DNA of 64,000 nucleotides from Chryseobacterium tagetis (lineage in GTDB: Bacteria > Bacteroidota > Bacteroidia > Flavobacteriales > Weeksellaceae), in the NCBI RefSeq assembly GCF_016735585.2, contig NZ_JAERSE020000002.1, positions 496,001 to 560,000 of the forward strand. The letters are read 5' to 3'. Position 1 is the stretch's first letter. Each line of letters opens with the position of its first letter. Shown here one piece after another: positions 43,012 through 50,016 of the stretch. The position numbers were made by a program, and so were the translations under genes. The notes under the pieces were generated by a model. The model did not search any database. It saw only the letters and a program-made list of their open reading frames with translations, and was not told the origin of the DNA.

Positions 43012-44001
43012 ATGGAACCTAATTCCAACAAAAAAATTAATACAATGAATAATAATAAAACAGATTTAAGAGAGTGTTATCACTCAGGCGTTAAACCAGA
43101 AATAGCTTATGAATACGAATTCTACATTAATGAGCAGCCTCATAAAACCAAAAAACAAATAATCACTGGGCTTGAGCTGCATGAATTAGCACAAACTAAT
43201 CCCACAACACATTTTATAAGCATGAAAACCCGTGCTAATAAAACACTGATTGGTCCTCAAGTTCAGGTAAACCTAACTGAATGTGGAATTGAGAGATTCA
43301 CAATACTCCCTTATGAACAGCAAACTCTTGACATTCACGAATGCTACTGTTCGGGATCCACTCCATATATTACCTATAAATACCTTATTAAAATAAATGG
43401 TGATAAATACGAGGTAAATCAAGAGAAGATTACTGGTCTTGAGATACTTAATATTGTTGGAAAAGACCCTGATAATCACCGTGTAAAAATGTTTAGCAAG
43501 GGAGGAAAAGTACTAATAGGACTGCAAGAAGTAGTTGATTTAACTGTTTGTGGAGTAGAAAGATTTGTTATAGAACCTCTTGACTGTACTGAAGGTTTTA
43601 TAAGAACTGATTTGCCCTTACAACTACTTGAAGAAGATTTATCTTTTTTAGAGAAATTTAGAACCGTAAATAATATTAATAATGGTAGTTCTGATTGGTT
43701 AATCTTACGTTCATGCACTCTACCCGATGGTTACAATGTGAAAAATGCAGATGTAGCATTTATGATTCCTAAACAATATCCAGCAGCAGCGCTGGATATG
43801 TTTTATTTTTACCCTCCTCTATTTAGAGCAGATGGATTGCCAATAGGAGCACTTACCCTACAAGCAATTGAAGGAAAAGATTATCAACGTTGGTCAAGAC
43901 ATAGAACTGGTAATAATATATGGGATCCCGAAACAGATAGTATTGCTTCTCATTATGATTTAATGATTAACTGTTTAAAAAGTGAATTTAAAAAGCGTTA
44001 A
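43012..44001 (+). CDS. fused tandem ubiquitin-like domains plus E2-like (UBC) domain
   Basis: The 329-residue protein has three parts. Residues 18-101 and 107-190 are two copies of a ubiquitin-like domain of the multiubiquitin type. Each starts D(L/I)xECYxSGxxP, continues xYxYxxxIN, ITGLE(L/I), and ends CG(I/V)ERFxIxP, with a repeat period of 89. Residues 195-329 form an E2-like domain that resembles Prok-E2 family E: PKQYPAAALDMFYFYPPLF, then YQRWSRH and WDPETDS. A canonical E2 has its catalytic Cys after the proline-rich turn; here no Cys lies between 236 and 320. It is the first gene of the operon, 2 bases before the E1 gene. It should supply both modifier and carrier; how the modifier is released is unknown. 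Confidence 0.8.
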   Translation: MEPNSNKKINTMNNNKTDLRECYHSGVKPEIAYEYEFYINEQPHKTKKQIITGLELHELAQTNPTTHFISMKTRANKTLIGPQVQVNLTECGIERFTILPYEQQTLDIHECYCSGSTPYITYKYLIKINGDKYEVNQEKITGLEILNIVGKDPDNHRVKMFSKGGKVLIGLQEVVDLTVCGVERFVIEPLDCTEGFIRTDLPLQLLEEDLSFLEKFRTVNNINNGSSDWLILRSCTLPDGYNVKNADVAFMIPKQYPAAALDMFYFYPPLFRADGLPIGALTLQAIEGKDYQRWSRHRTGNNIWDPETDSIASHYDLMINCLKSEFKKR

Positions 44002-44003
44002 TC

Positions 44004-45383
44004 ATGAAAGTGAATTTTAAGTTAACTGAATATCAACACAACAAACTTCAAATCCATCTCCATCCAGGAGATGGGCTTGAAGCTGTTGCGTTCGGATTGT
44101 GCGGCAGGTTAAATACAGATAAAACGAATGTTCTTTTACTTCATGAATTGTATTTATTACCCTACAATGAATGTGAAAGGGCTGAAGACTTTGTAAAGTG
44201 GAAGATAGATAGCGTAGAGCACCTCTTGGAAAAAGCATTAGCAAATGATTATGCTATTATAAAATTTCACTCACACGGAATTAAAGATTCTGATTTTTCA
44301 AAATTAGATGACATATCAGATAAAAGTTTTTTTGAATGTGTTTATGGGTGGACTGATAGTGAATTACCCCATGCTAGTATGATCATGTACCCTGACGGTT
44401 CTTTTAAAGGGAGAATAATTGATAAAGCAAGAGAGTTTTATCCATTATATAGTACAAACATAGTGGGAGAAAATATAAGTAAGACACTCTATTCTGAAAG
44501 CATTTTAGCTGCGGATTTCCTTGAATTTACTGATAGGAATACTCAAGCTTTTGGTGACAAAACAACTAAAATTCTTAAATCATTAAAAATAGGTGTTGTT
44601 GGCTGCTCTGGAACTGGAAGCCCTACTATAGAACAGCTGGTGAGACTTGGAGTTGGAGAGTTGGTTTTAGTTGATAATGACAAAGGAGAGCTCGCAAATA
44701 TGAATAGGATTTATGGATTAAAAATGGATGATGTAAATACCCATGAATTAAAAGTTAATGCCATAAAAAAACATATTGATTCTATTGGATTAGGAACTAA
44801 AGTAACTACACTTCCTTTTTTAGTTCAAGAAAAGCAATTAGTAGTAAATGAATTAGCAAGTTGTGATCTTATATTTGGATGTGTTGATTCAGCAGAAGGA
44901 AGGCACTATTTAAACTTAATCTCTCATTATTACTTAATACCACTAATTGATATTGGAGTTAAACTATGTGCAGATGGAAGAGGTGGTATAGATTCCATCA
45001 ATGGAAATATCCATTATGTATATCCGGGTAGTGCTTCTTTGCTTGAAAGAAATGTTTATTCTTCTAAAAGATTAGCTGATGAAGAAGTGAAAAGAACAGA
45101 TCCTGAAGAGTTTAAAAAGAGACAGGTATATTTTGATAATATTAATGTTGCTAGCCCTGCTGTTATAAGCATTAATACTCTACATTCTTCACTAGCAGTA
45201 TGCGAAATGTTAAGTAGAATTCACCCTTATAGATATAATGAGAATCGCAAATTTGATTCAACACATATTAACCTATGTGATTGGGATATTTCTTCCATTT
45301 CTGTTTCTGAATCAAAATCAAGATTTTTCAGCGATAACACTTTGGGTATAGGAAATAAGCAACCATTAATACAAATCCCTTGA
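44004..45383 (+). CDS. JAMM peptidase-E1 (ThiF-type) fusion protein
   Basis: The 459-residue protein has two domains. Residues 1-150 are JAB/JAMM: Glu26, then FHSHGIKDSDFSKLD with His89, His91, Ser99 and Asp102 in the exact HxH-x7-S-x2-D spacing, so a zinc isopeptidase site is intact. Residues 165-420 are a ThiF/E1 fold: GVVGCSGTGS (197-206) binds ATP, VDNDKGELANMNR (223-235) holds the conserved Asp, Asn and Arg. The region where E1 enzymes have their catalytic Cys (about 342-395) contains none; it has NVASPAVIS with Ser384 instead. It should adenylate the ubiquitin-like C-terminus but not form a normal thioester. The stop overlaps the next ATG by one base. Confidence 0.85.
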   Translation: MKVNFKLTEYQHNKLQIHLHPGDGLEAVAFGLCGRLNTDKTNVLLLHELYLLPYNECERAEDFVKWKIDSVEHLLEKALANDYAIIKFHSHGIKDSDFSKLDDISDKSFFECVYGWTDSELPHASMIMYPDGSFKGRIIDKAREFYPLYSTNIVGENISKTLYSESILAADFLEFTDRNTQAFGDKTTKILKSLKIGVVGCSGTGSPTIEQLVRLGVGELVLVDNDKGELANMNRIYGLKMDDVNTHELKVNAIKKHIDSIGLGTKVTTLPFLVQEKQLVVNELASCDLIFGCVDSAEGRHYLNLISHYYLIPLIDIGVKLCADGRGGIDSINGNIHYVYPGSASLLERNVYSSKRLADEEVKRTDPEEFKKRQVYFDNINVASPAVISINTLHSSLAVCEMLSRIHPYRYNENRKFDSTHINLCDWDISSISVSESKSRFFSDNTLGIGNKQPLIQIP

Positions 45384-45721
45384 TGAGAAAAATTATTAAT
45401 TGGCTAAGCAATTTTTTTACTTTTGAAAAGAGATTTAAAATAGTTTTTTTAAACGAGTTCCCAAAAAAATTAAAGGATAAAACAATCTATATTGAAGGTG
45501 ATATTAAAAATGGTGATTATTGGTACTCTAAATTTTTCTGTCCTTGTGGATGTGGTGATATTTTGACATTAAACTTAATGAATGACACTCCACCTTCGTG
45601 GAATTTAAATTTAGATTCAAATAGCAGTCATTTTTCTTTTCATCCTTCCATTAGAAGAAAAATAAAATGCAAGAGTCACTTTTGGATTATTAAATCTCAG
45701 ATTGTTTGGTGTAAAGACTAA
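45383..45721 (+). CDS. DUF6527 protein with Cys/His metal cluster
   Basis: From the ATG at 45383 the protein is 112 residues. FFCPCGCGDILTLNL (Cys53, Cys55, Cys57) and HPSIRRKIKCKSHFWI (Cys96, His99) are the DUF6527 pattern and form a probable zinc site. DUF6527 genes are known next to multiubiquitin/ThiF genes. As I recall, they have been proposed to be peptidases acting on the modifier, which I cannot check here. The TGATG overlap with the E1 gene shows translational coupling. It is the last gene of the operon, followed by a terminator. Confidence 0.82.
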   Translation: MRKIINWLSNFFTFEKRFKIVFLNEFPKKLKDKTIYIEGDIKNGDYWYSKFFCPCGCGDILTLNLMNDTPPSWNLNLDSNSSHFSFHPSIRRKIKCKSHFWIIKSQIVWCKD

Positions 45722-45732
45722 ACTCAATTTTG

Positions 45733-45755
45733 GCTGCCATAAGGCAGCTTTTTTA
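45733..45755 (+). terminator. terminator of the ubiquitin-like operon
   Basis: GCTGCC-ATAA-GGCAGC followed by TTTTTT, 11 bases after the DUF6527 stop. A textbook intrinsic terminator. Confidence 0.9.
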
Positions 45756-45993
45756 TTTATCATAATTCTCCATGCTTAATACTAAAAAATTTAAAATATT
45801 TTTTTAGAGTTTATTTTCACACAATCTTCCTCATACAAAATGCCCCCACTTATGTTGGACAACGGGATTCCCCCGTACCTTTTCTATTAGAAAATAAAAT
45901 TTCAGGCAGACTATAAATTTCTTCTAGAGCTATAGTTGAATCTGAACATATTTCTTAGGAAAGGTGAAAATCTAACTCAAAAAACTTAAAACA

Positions 45994-46401
45994 ATGGTAA
46001 GAATTATCAGTTACAAATCAAGACAAAGAGAGGATGGTACAACATTTTGTGCTCTAGAAGTTCAAGGAGGTATTGAAATGGTATTAAGCCAAAAGACCAA
46101 TCAATATTATGCTACTGCAAAAAAGACTTTCATTTCATCTACATTTGATGAAGAAACCTGTAAGGCTTTGATTGGTACAGAGCTTCAGGGTAGTGTTCTG
46201 AAAGAAGAATGTGAGCCTTATGAGTATGTTATCAAAGAAACAGGGGAATCCATTATTATGCAACACAGATTTGTTTATGTTTTGGAAAGTAGTGTTCCTT
46301 CTAGCTCAATAAAGTCTAATAGAGTTTCATCTGATAGATTTGAAGCAGATTTGGAAACTTTTTCTACTAATGGAAAATATGACCATGTTCTAGCAGATTA
46401 A
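45994..46401 (+). CDS. island protein of unknown function
   Basis: The 135-residue protein starts VRIISYKSRQREDGTTFCALE and reads as an N-terminal beta-rich domain with a Ser-rich tail. No signal or membrane helix. The pattern resembles small single-domain proteins found near ssb or radC in Bacteroidota mobile elements, but I cannot name a family. Upstream, 238 bases after the operon terminator hold an ACGGG/CCCGT hairpin near 45863-45877 and no gene. A strong hairpin ends it. Confidence 0.6.
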   Translation: MVRIISYKSRQREDGTTFCALEVQGGIEMVLSQKTNQYYATAKKTFISSTFDEETCKALIGTELQGSVLKEECEPYEYVIKETGESIIMQHRFVYVLESSVPSSSIKSNRVSSDRFEADLETFSTNGKYDHVLAD

Positions 46402-46431
46402 TCTTAGAGTTCAAATAGAGCTTTATTACAT

Positions 46432-46490
46432 AAAAACTTCCAGTTTCGTATTGTATGCTATATATTGTAAATACGAGATTGGAAGTTTTT
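46432..46490 (+). terminator. 19-base stem terminator after the 135-residue gene
   Basis: Arms at 46432-46450 and 46472-46490 pair over 19 positions, two of them G-U, with a 21-base loop and a T-run. The G-U pairs exist only in plus-strand RNA, supporting a role in plus-strand transcription. It has the same size and inner CGTA/TACG ends as the hairpin at 39867-39921. Confidence 0.75.
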
Positions 46491-46523
46491 ATTCTATAAT
46501 TCCCCACTTAATCCTTTTTATTT

Positions 46524-46964
46524 ATGCAAAATCATCAGGTATCAGAAATACAGGTTTCTTATTCTCCTAACATAATAGATACTATTGTCTCTACCAGTGA
46601 GTCTTCATACAGAGTAGCTCTCACCTATTGGAATTTAGATACAATTGAAATGTTTGAAGAAGCCAAAATCATGTTTCTTAATAATGCACTTAAAGTTATA
46701 GGTATTTATAGCTTATCAAAAGGAGGTATATCTTCTAGTGTAGTAGATATAAGGTTAATTCTTTCTATTGCATTAAAGTCTATTTCAACTCATATTATAT
46801 TAATTCACAATCATCCAAGCACAAATCTGAAACCAAGCAAAGCTGATATGGATATTACAAGTAAATTAAAAACAGCATGTGAATTTTTAGAAATCAAATT
46901 ACTTGACCATTTAATTATCAATAAGGAATCTTATTACAGTTTTGCTGATGAAGGACTACTATAA
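46524..46964 (+). CDS. RadC-like JAMM domain protein
   Basis: The 146-residue protein is the short RadC/DUF2466 form common in mobile elements. The motif IHNHPSTNLKPSKAD gives His95, His97, Ser105 and Asp108 in the JAMM spacing. The longer RadC has an N-terminal HhH domain that is absent here. Its activity is not known; a role in DNA repair was suggested and later withdrawn for E. coli. It is distinct from the JAMM domain of the ubiquitin-like operon. Confidence 0.86.
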   Translation: MQNHQVSEIQVSYSPNIIDTIVSTSESSYRVALTYWNLDTIEMFEEAKIMFLNNALKVIGIYSLSKGGISSSVVDIRLILSIALKSISTHIILIHNHPSTNLKPSKADMDITSKLKTACEFLEIKLLDHLIINKESYYSFADEGLL

Positions 46965-46999
46965 ATATTAATCTTAAAATATTTACGTTTTAAAATTAA

Positions 47000-47013
47000 C
47001 AGAGAATTCTCTG
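47000..47013. repeat. 14-base perfect palindrome
   Basis: CAGAGAATTCTCTG lies 36 bases after the radC-like stop. It could be an operator or a weak terminator. No other copy was noticed. Confidence 0.4.
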
Positions 47014-47155
47014 ATATATTCTATTGTTCTATAAGGAGCATATATGTAAAATATCTCAAAGCAAACGCAAAGGTGATTTTAATTCCCTGTAAATATCATA
47101 CAAATAAGTCTCATCTTTTACAAGATATAATATAATAGCCAAATTTTGAAAAGGA

Positions 47156-47404
47156 CTATTCTTCTTCAACTAAGTCAATATCTACTAAATCAGATAATTT
47201 TATTTCCAAGGCTTCTGATATTCTGTAAAGAGTAAATATGGTTGGGTTAGTTCTTCCTGCTTCTATTCTTGAAATATTAGTAGTATCAATTTCCCCATCA
47301 ATTTTTCCTACTAGCTCAACTTGAGTTAAACCCTTATTATTCCTTATTTCCTGTATTCTTTTACCCACAGATTTTAATAATTCTGATTTCTCCATACTTG
47401 ACAT
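47156..47404 (-). CDS. small XRE-family regulator
   Basis: From the ATG at the complement of 47402-47404 the protein is 82 residues: a single helix-turn-helix domain with RIQEIRNNKGLTQVELV followed by TTNISRIEAGRTNP, and an acidic end. An in-frame TTG lies 5 codons upstream. It is divergent from the gene at 47534 and may control it. Confidence 0.85.
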   Translation of the reverse strand: MSSMEKSELLKSVGKRIQEIRNNKGLTQVELVGKIDGEIDTTNISRIEAGRTNPTIFTLYRISEALEIKLSDLVDIDLVEEE

Positions 47405-47533
47405 ATTTGGCAATATCAAAGGAATGAGTTAAGTTTGTTGAGTTTAATGCCATATATGACAACATTGTTTTATGGATTTCCGTAAGGCATAAGGAATATT
47501 AAAAGATAAATTAAGAACCAAATAAACTCAACA

Positions 47534-48142
47534 ATGAAAAAGATCTTAATCGTACCCTTATTTATTCTTGTATTATCAAGCTTAAATACTCTGTATGCAC
47601 AATATATCAATATAGGTTCTACTAAACAGGAAGTAAAGAAAGTACAAGGTGAGCCTTTCAGTATAGAATCTTATGAAACAATTGATGAGGAGATTTGGAG
47701 ATATGGAGAAGCTGGTATAGCTACTATTACTTTTAAGAATGGTAAGATAAGAGGTTTTAGTAATTACAATGGAATATTAAGAATTGGAGGTATAAGTCAA
47801 AATAAGTCAGCAAGTACTAAATCAGAAGATAAATTAAAAAGTTTATTTTCTGAACCTGAGAGTCAGGAAAATATACATAAACCAGAAGCTCCTAATACAT
47901 ATGGAGAAGATGAATCTGGGCTTTATGGTAGTGCTTCTCAAAGTAAAAAGACCTTTTCTAAAGAATATGGGGAAATGGCAGAAGCTAATGGGCTTAGCCC
48001 TTATGAAATGCCTAATGAGATAACTCTTCAAGAGATGAAGAAGGAATATGAAACTAAAAAAGCTATTAAATGGGGATTAATCAGTCTAGGAGTAATAGGG
48101 TTTCTCTTCTTGATATTCAAACTTAAAAACAAAAAGAAATGA
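47534..48142 (+). CDS. secreted or membrane-anchored protein with BamE-like N-terminal domain
   Basis: The 202-residue protein has a signal peptide (about 1-22, ending LYAQ). A domain follows that resembles the BamE/SmpA fold: INIGSTKQEVKKVQGEPFSI then WRYGEAGIATITFKNGKIRG. There is a polar Ser/Glu middle and a C-terminal membrane helix ending in Lys residues. The role is unknown. It overlaps the next gene by 4 bases (ATGA). Confidence 0.65.
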   Translation: MKKILIVPLFILVLSSLNTLYAQYINIGSTKQEVKKVQGEPFSIESYETIDEEIWRYGEAGIATITFKNGKIRGFSNYNGILRIGGISQNKSASTKSEDKLKSLFSEPESQENIHKPEAPNTYGEDESGLYGSASQSKKTFSKEYGEMAEANGLSPYEMPNEITLQEMKKEYETKKAIKWGLISLGVIGFLFLIFKLKNKKK

Positions 48143-48648
48143 AAATCATATATCTTGACATCGATGGTGTCTTAAATAATGCAGAGTATTACAAGAATAA
48201 GAGCCTACATTCCCATCATAAAGAGAACTCTCACTTTGATCCAAGAAATGTTACTGTTCTAAACAGGATAATAAGTAGTACCGATGCTAAAGTAGTTCTG
48301 TCTTCTGCTTGGAGACTTGTAAGAAGCTTAGAGGAAATCAATGAGTTATTTAAAGAAGTTAATTTAAATGTTGAGATAATTAGTATTACAGAATCACTTC
48401 ATTATAAAGACACGTTTGAACTAGCTCCGAGAGGTCTGGAAATTCTTAAATGGATTAGAGATTATCACAAGACATTAAAAGGAGGTTTAGAAAACTATGT
48501 TATCATAGATGATGAAGATGATATACTGGATATCCAAGAAAAGCACTTCTTTCAAATAGATGATAAAGTAGGACTTACAGAAGCTAATGCAGATGATATA
48601 ATAGAATTCCTAAACTCATATAAAATCCCTAAAACTGAACTTCCATAA
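48139..48648 (+). CDS. HAD-superfamily domain protein (Swiss Army Knife RNA repair HAD type)
   Basis: The 169-residue protein starts with HAD motif 1 IYLDIDGVLNN (Asp7 and Asp9). It has the SSAWR segment for motif 2 and IIDDEDD for motif 4. The spacing fits the HAD domain found in Swiss Army Knife RNA repair proteins, here as a single domain. Such HADs can be polynucleotide 3' phosphatases; activity here is unproven. It overlaps the preceding gene by 4 bases. Confidence 0.8.
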   Translation: MKIIYLDIDGVLNNAEYYKNKSLHSHHKENSHFDPRNVTVLNRIISSTDAKVVLSSAWRLVRSLEEINELFKEVNLNVEIISITESLHYKDTFELAPRGLEILKWIRDYHKTLKGGLENYVIIDDEDDILDIQEKHFFQIDDKVGLTEANADDIIEFLNSYKIPKTELP

Positions 48649-48665
48649 ATATTAAACTAACAAAC

Positions 48666-49061
48666 ATGAAAATCCTAACCCTTATTTTAGTTTTACTATT
48701 TCCACTAGCATTAAAAGCACAACACACTTTTAATTCAACTCATTATCAATTAGATGGACAAGTATATAATACTTCTACTGAAATAGTTCTTGATTTAGGA
48801 AAACCTCCTATTGTTTTTCACAATAATGGGTTAAGTATTCACAATTATCCTTTGAGATTAAGAGATATAAAAGATAGTGAAGAACCTTTTGTTGTGACAC
48901 TAGAGCCTGATATAACACCAGTAAACTATGATAATACCATATTTAAAAGCTATGGGTATCGTGGCTTTCAAATTTATTTTAAAGAAGGAAAAATAATAGG
49001 TGTTGTAGAAATAATTAAATCTTATAATTCAGAAAGGATTAAAATTATTAAGTACCAATAA
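48666..49061 (+). CDS. small secreted protein, unknown
   Basis: The 131-residue protein has a signal peptide (about 1-18, ending ALKAQ) and a beta-rich mature part ending in a Lys/Ile tail (IKSYNSERIKIIKYQ). No family is recognised. It lies 17 bases after the HAD gene and shares its operon. Confidence 0.6.
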   Translation: MKILTLILVLLFPLALKAQHTFNSTHYQLDGQVYNTSTEIVLDLGKPPIVFHNNGLSIHNYPLRLRDIKDSEEPFVVTLEPDITPVNYDNTIFKSYGYRGFQIYFKEGKIIGVVEIIKSYNSERIKIIKYQ

Positions 49062-49068
49062 ACCTTTT

Positions 49069-49091
49069 AAACCACCTATTTCAGGTGGTTT
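49069..49091 (+). terminator. terminator of the 47534-49061 gene group
   Basis: Arms AAACCACCT and AGGTGGTTT (49069-49077 and 49083-49091) with a 5-base loop, then a T-run. Confidence 0.85.
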
Positions 49092-49106
49092 TTTATTTAT
49101 AAATCT

Positions 49107-49529
49107 ATGAAACCAAGAATACCATTTAGAATTGGATATCAGTATGACAACTGGGAATTAAACCTAATTAGTATTGCAGACAATATACCTGATAATGCTT
49201 ATTGTAGCTATTTATGGATGGGACATGAAATAAAGAAGTTTTTAAATTTTACACCACATAGGACAGAACTAATATTCTATTGGGATATATTGGAAGTTGT
49301 AATACTGGAATTTGATAAGAAGTCAGAACAATACTACAACAGAATTAATAAGGTTCTATCAGATAGAGTAACAAGAGTAAATCTTGATATCCTGCCTGAT
49401 GGCATGATTATACACAAGTTTATAACTAGGAAGGTAATTTATTGGAATATCTATTTTCCTGCTAGGAGAGAAATTAGACTGATTTACTTCTCTGATACAT
49501 TTCCATATTTAAGAATACTTATAGAGTAA
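49107..49529 (+). CDS. island protein of unknown function
   Basis: The 140-residue protein is rich in aromatic and basic residues (for example IFYWDILEVVILEF). It has no signal peptide and no family that I know. It is the last gene of the island, 76 bases before attR. Confidence 0.6.
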   Translation: MKPRIPFRIGYQYDNWELNLISIADNIPDNAYCSYLWMGHEIKKFLNFTPHRTELIFYWDILEVVILEFDKKSEQYYNRINKVLSDRVTRVNLDILPDGMIIHKFITRKVIYWNIYFPARREIRLIYFSDTFPYLRILIE

Positions 49530-49605
49530 AAAGGCATACTTTTAGGCGTACCCTCATTAAGAAAAACTTGTAAGACATTACATATCAAAATGTAAACTAA
49601 AAGAA

Positions 49606-49637
49606 TTCGAATCCCTCAGGACCCACAGAAATCTCTC
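49606..49637 (+). other. attR, right attachment site
   Basis: A copy of the 3' end of tRNA-Val plus 10 bases of its terminator, with one change against attL (G at 49628). It has no tRNA 5' part, so it is only an attachment remnant. Confidence 0.9.
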
Positions 49638-49657
49638 TTTTTTAAGGGAGATTTTTA
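49629..49657 (+). terminator. displaced original tRNA-Val terminator
   Basis: Arms at 49629-49637 and 49646-49654 with a T-run. It must have ended the tRNA-Val transcript before the island inserted. Confidence 0.75.
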
Positions 49658-50016
49658 TTTTGTTTTTTATAGATTTCTATTCAAGGATTAATCCTTTCCA
49701 ACTATTATTTACCCTATTTAAGCATTTACAGTATCATCATACATCATTAATCATTCCCCATAGCAGCTCTATTTTATGTCTGACTTTAATAATTATCTAT
49801 TGTAACCTAGCACATATAGTTTTGCTGATTTAGAAACTTTTACTTTTAACGATAATTTGCATTATACCTTATCCCTATGAAGGACGTTAAGAATAATTCT
49901 AATAAAATCATTACTCCCTATTTTTAATTCTTCCACAAAAACACTTCTAATAGGCTCACATAAAATCATACGATTATAATAATATATCATCTATTCCCAT
50001 TAAAAACATAAAAAAC
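49658..50016. other. non-coding region right of the island
   Basis: I see no gene, RNA or repeat here. It is very AT-rich and full of stop codons. It may hold regulatory DNA of the glycosyltransferase cluster's 3' side. Confidence 0.4.

Larger units (their letters stand above)
35780..49637. mobile_element. integrative island in tRNA-Val (about 13.8 kb)
   Basis: The limits are a 32-base direct repeat with one mismatch (35780-35811 and 49606-49637), the left copy being the 3' end of a tRNA gene. A tyrosine recombinase lies next to the left end, as usual for tRNA-integrating elements. The contents are integrase, SF2 helicase, RecA-fold ATPase, ImmA/XRE regulators, a ubiquitin-like conjugation operon, a RadC-like protein, a second XRE gene and a tail of small genes. 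No relaxase, type IV secretion, capsid, portal or terminase gene is visible, so mobilisation probably needs a helper. Whether it still excises cannot be told from sequence. Confidence 0.9.

Noticed and set aside
42911..43047. 45-codon ORF in the leader of the ubiquitin-like operon
   Set aside because: It overlaps the main start in another frame, and its translation looks like a shadow of the real gene.
46524..46964. RadC-like protein as part of the ubiquitin-like system
   Set aside because: It also has a JAMM motif, but it is separated by a terminator and another gene and belongs to the RadC family common in mobile elements.
49606..49637. third tRNA-Val gene
   Set aside because: Only the T-arm and acceptor end are present; the 5' two thirds are missing, as expected for attR.
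35780..49637. prophage or conjugative transposon
   Set aside because: No capsid, portal, terminase, tail, relaxase or type IV secretion gene was found in any frame.
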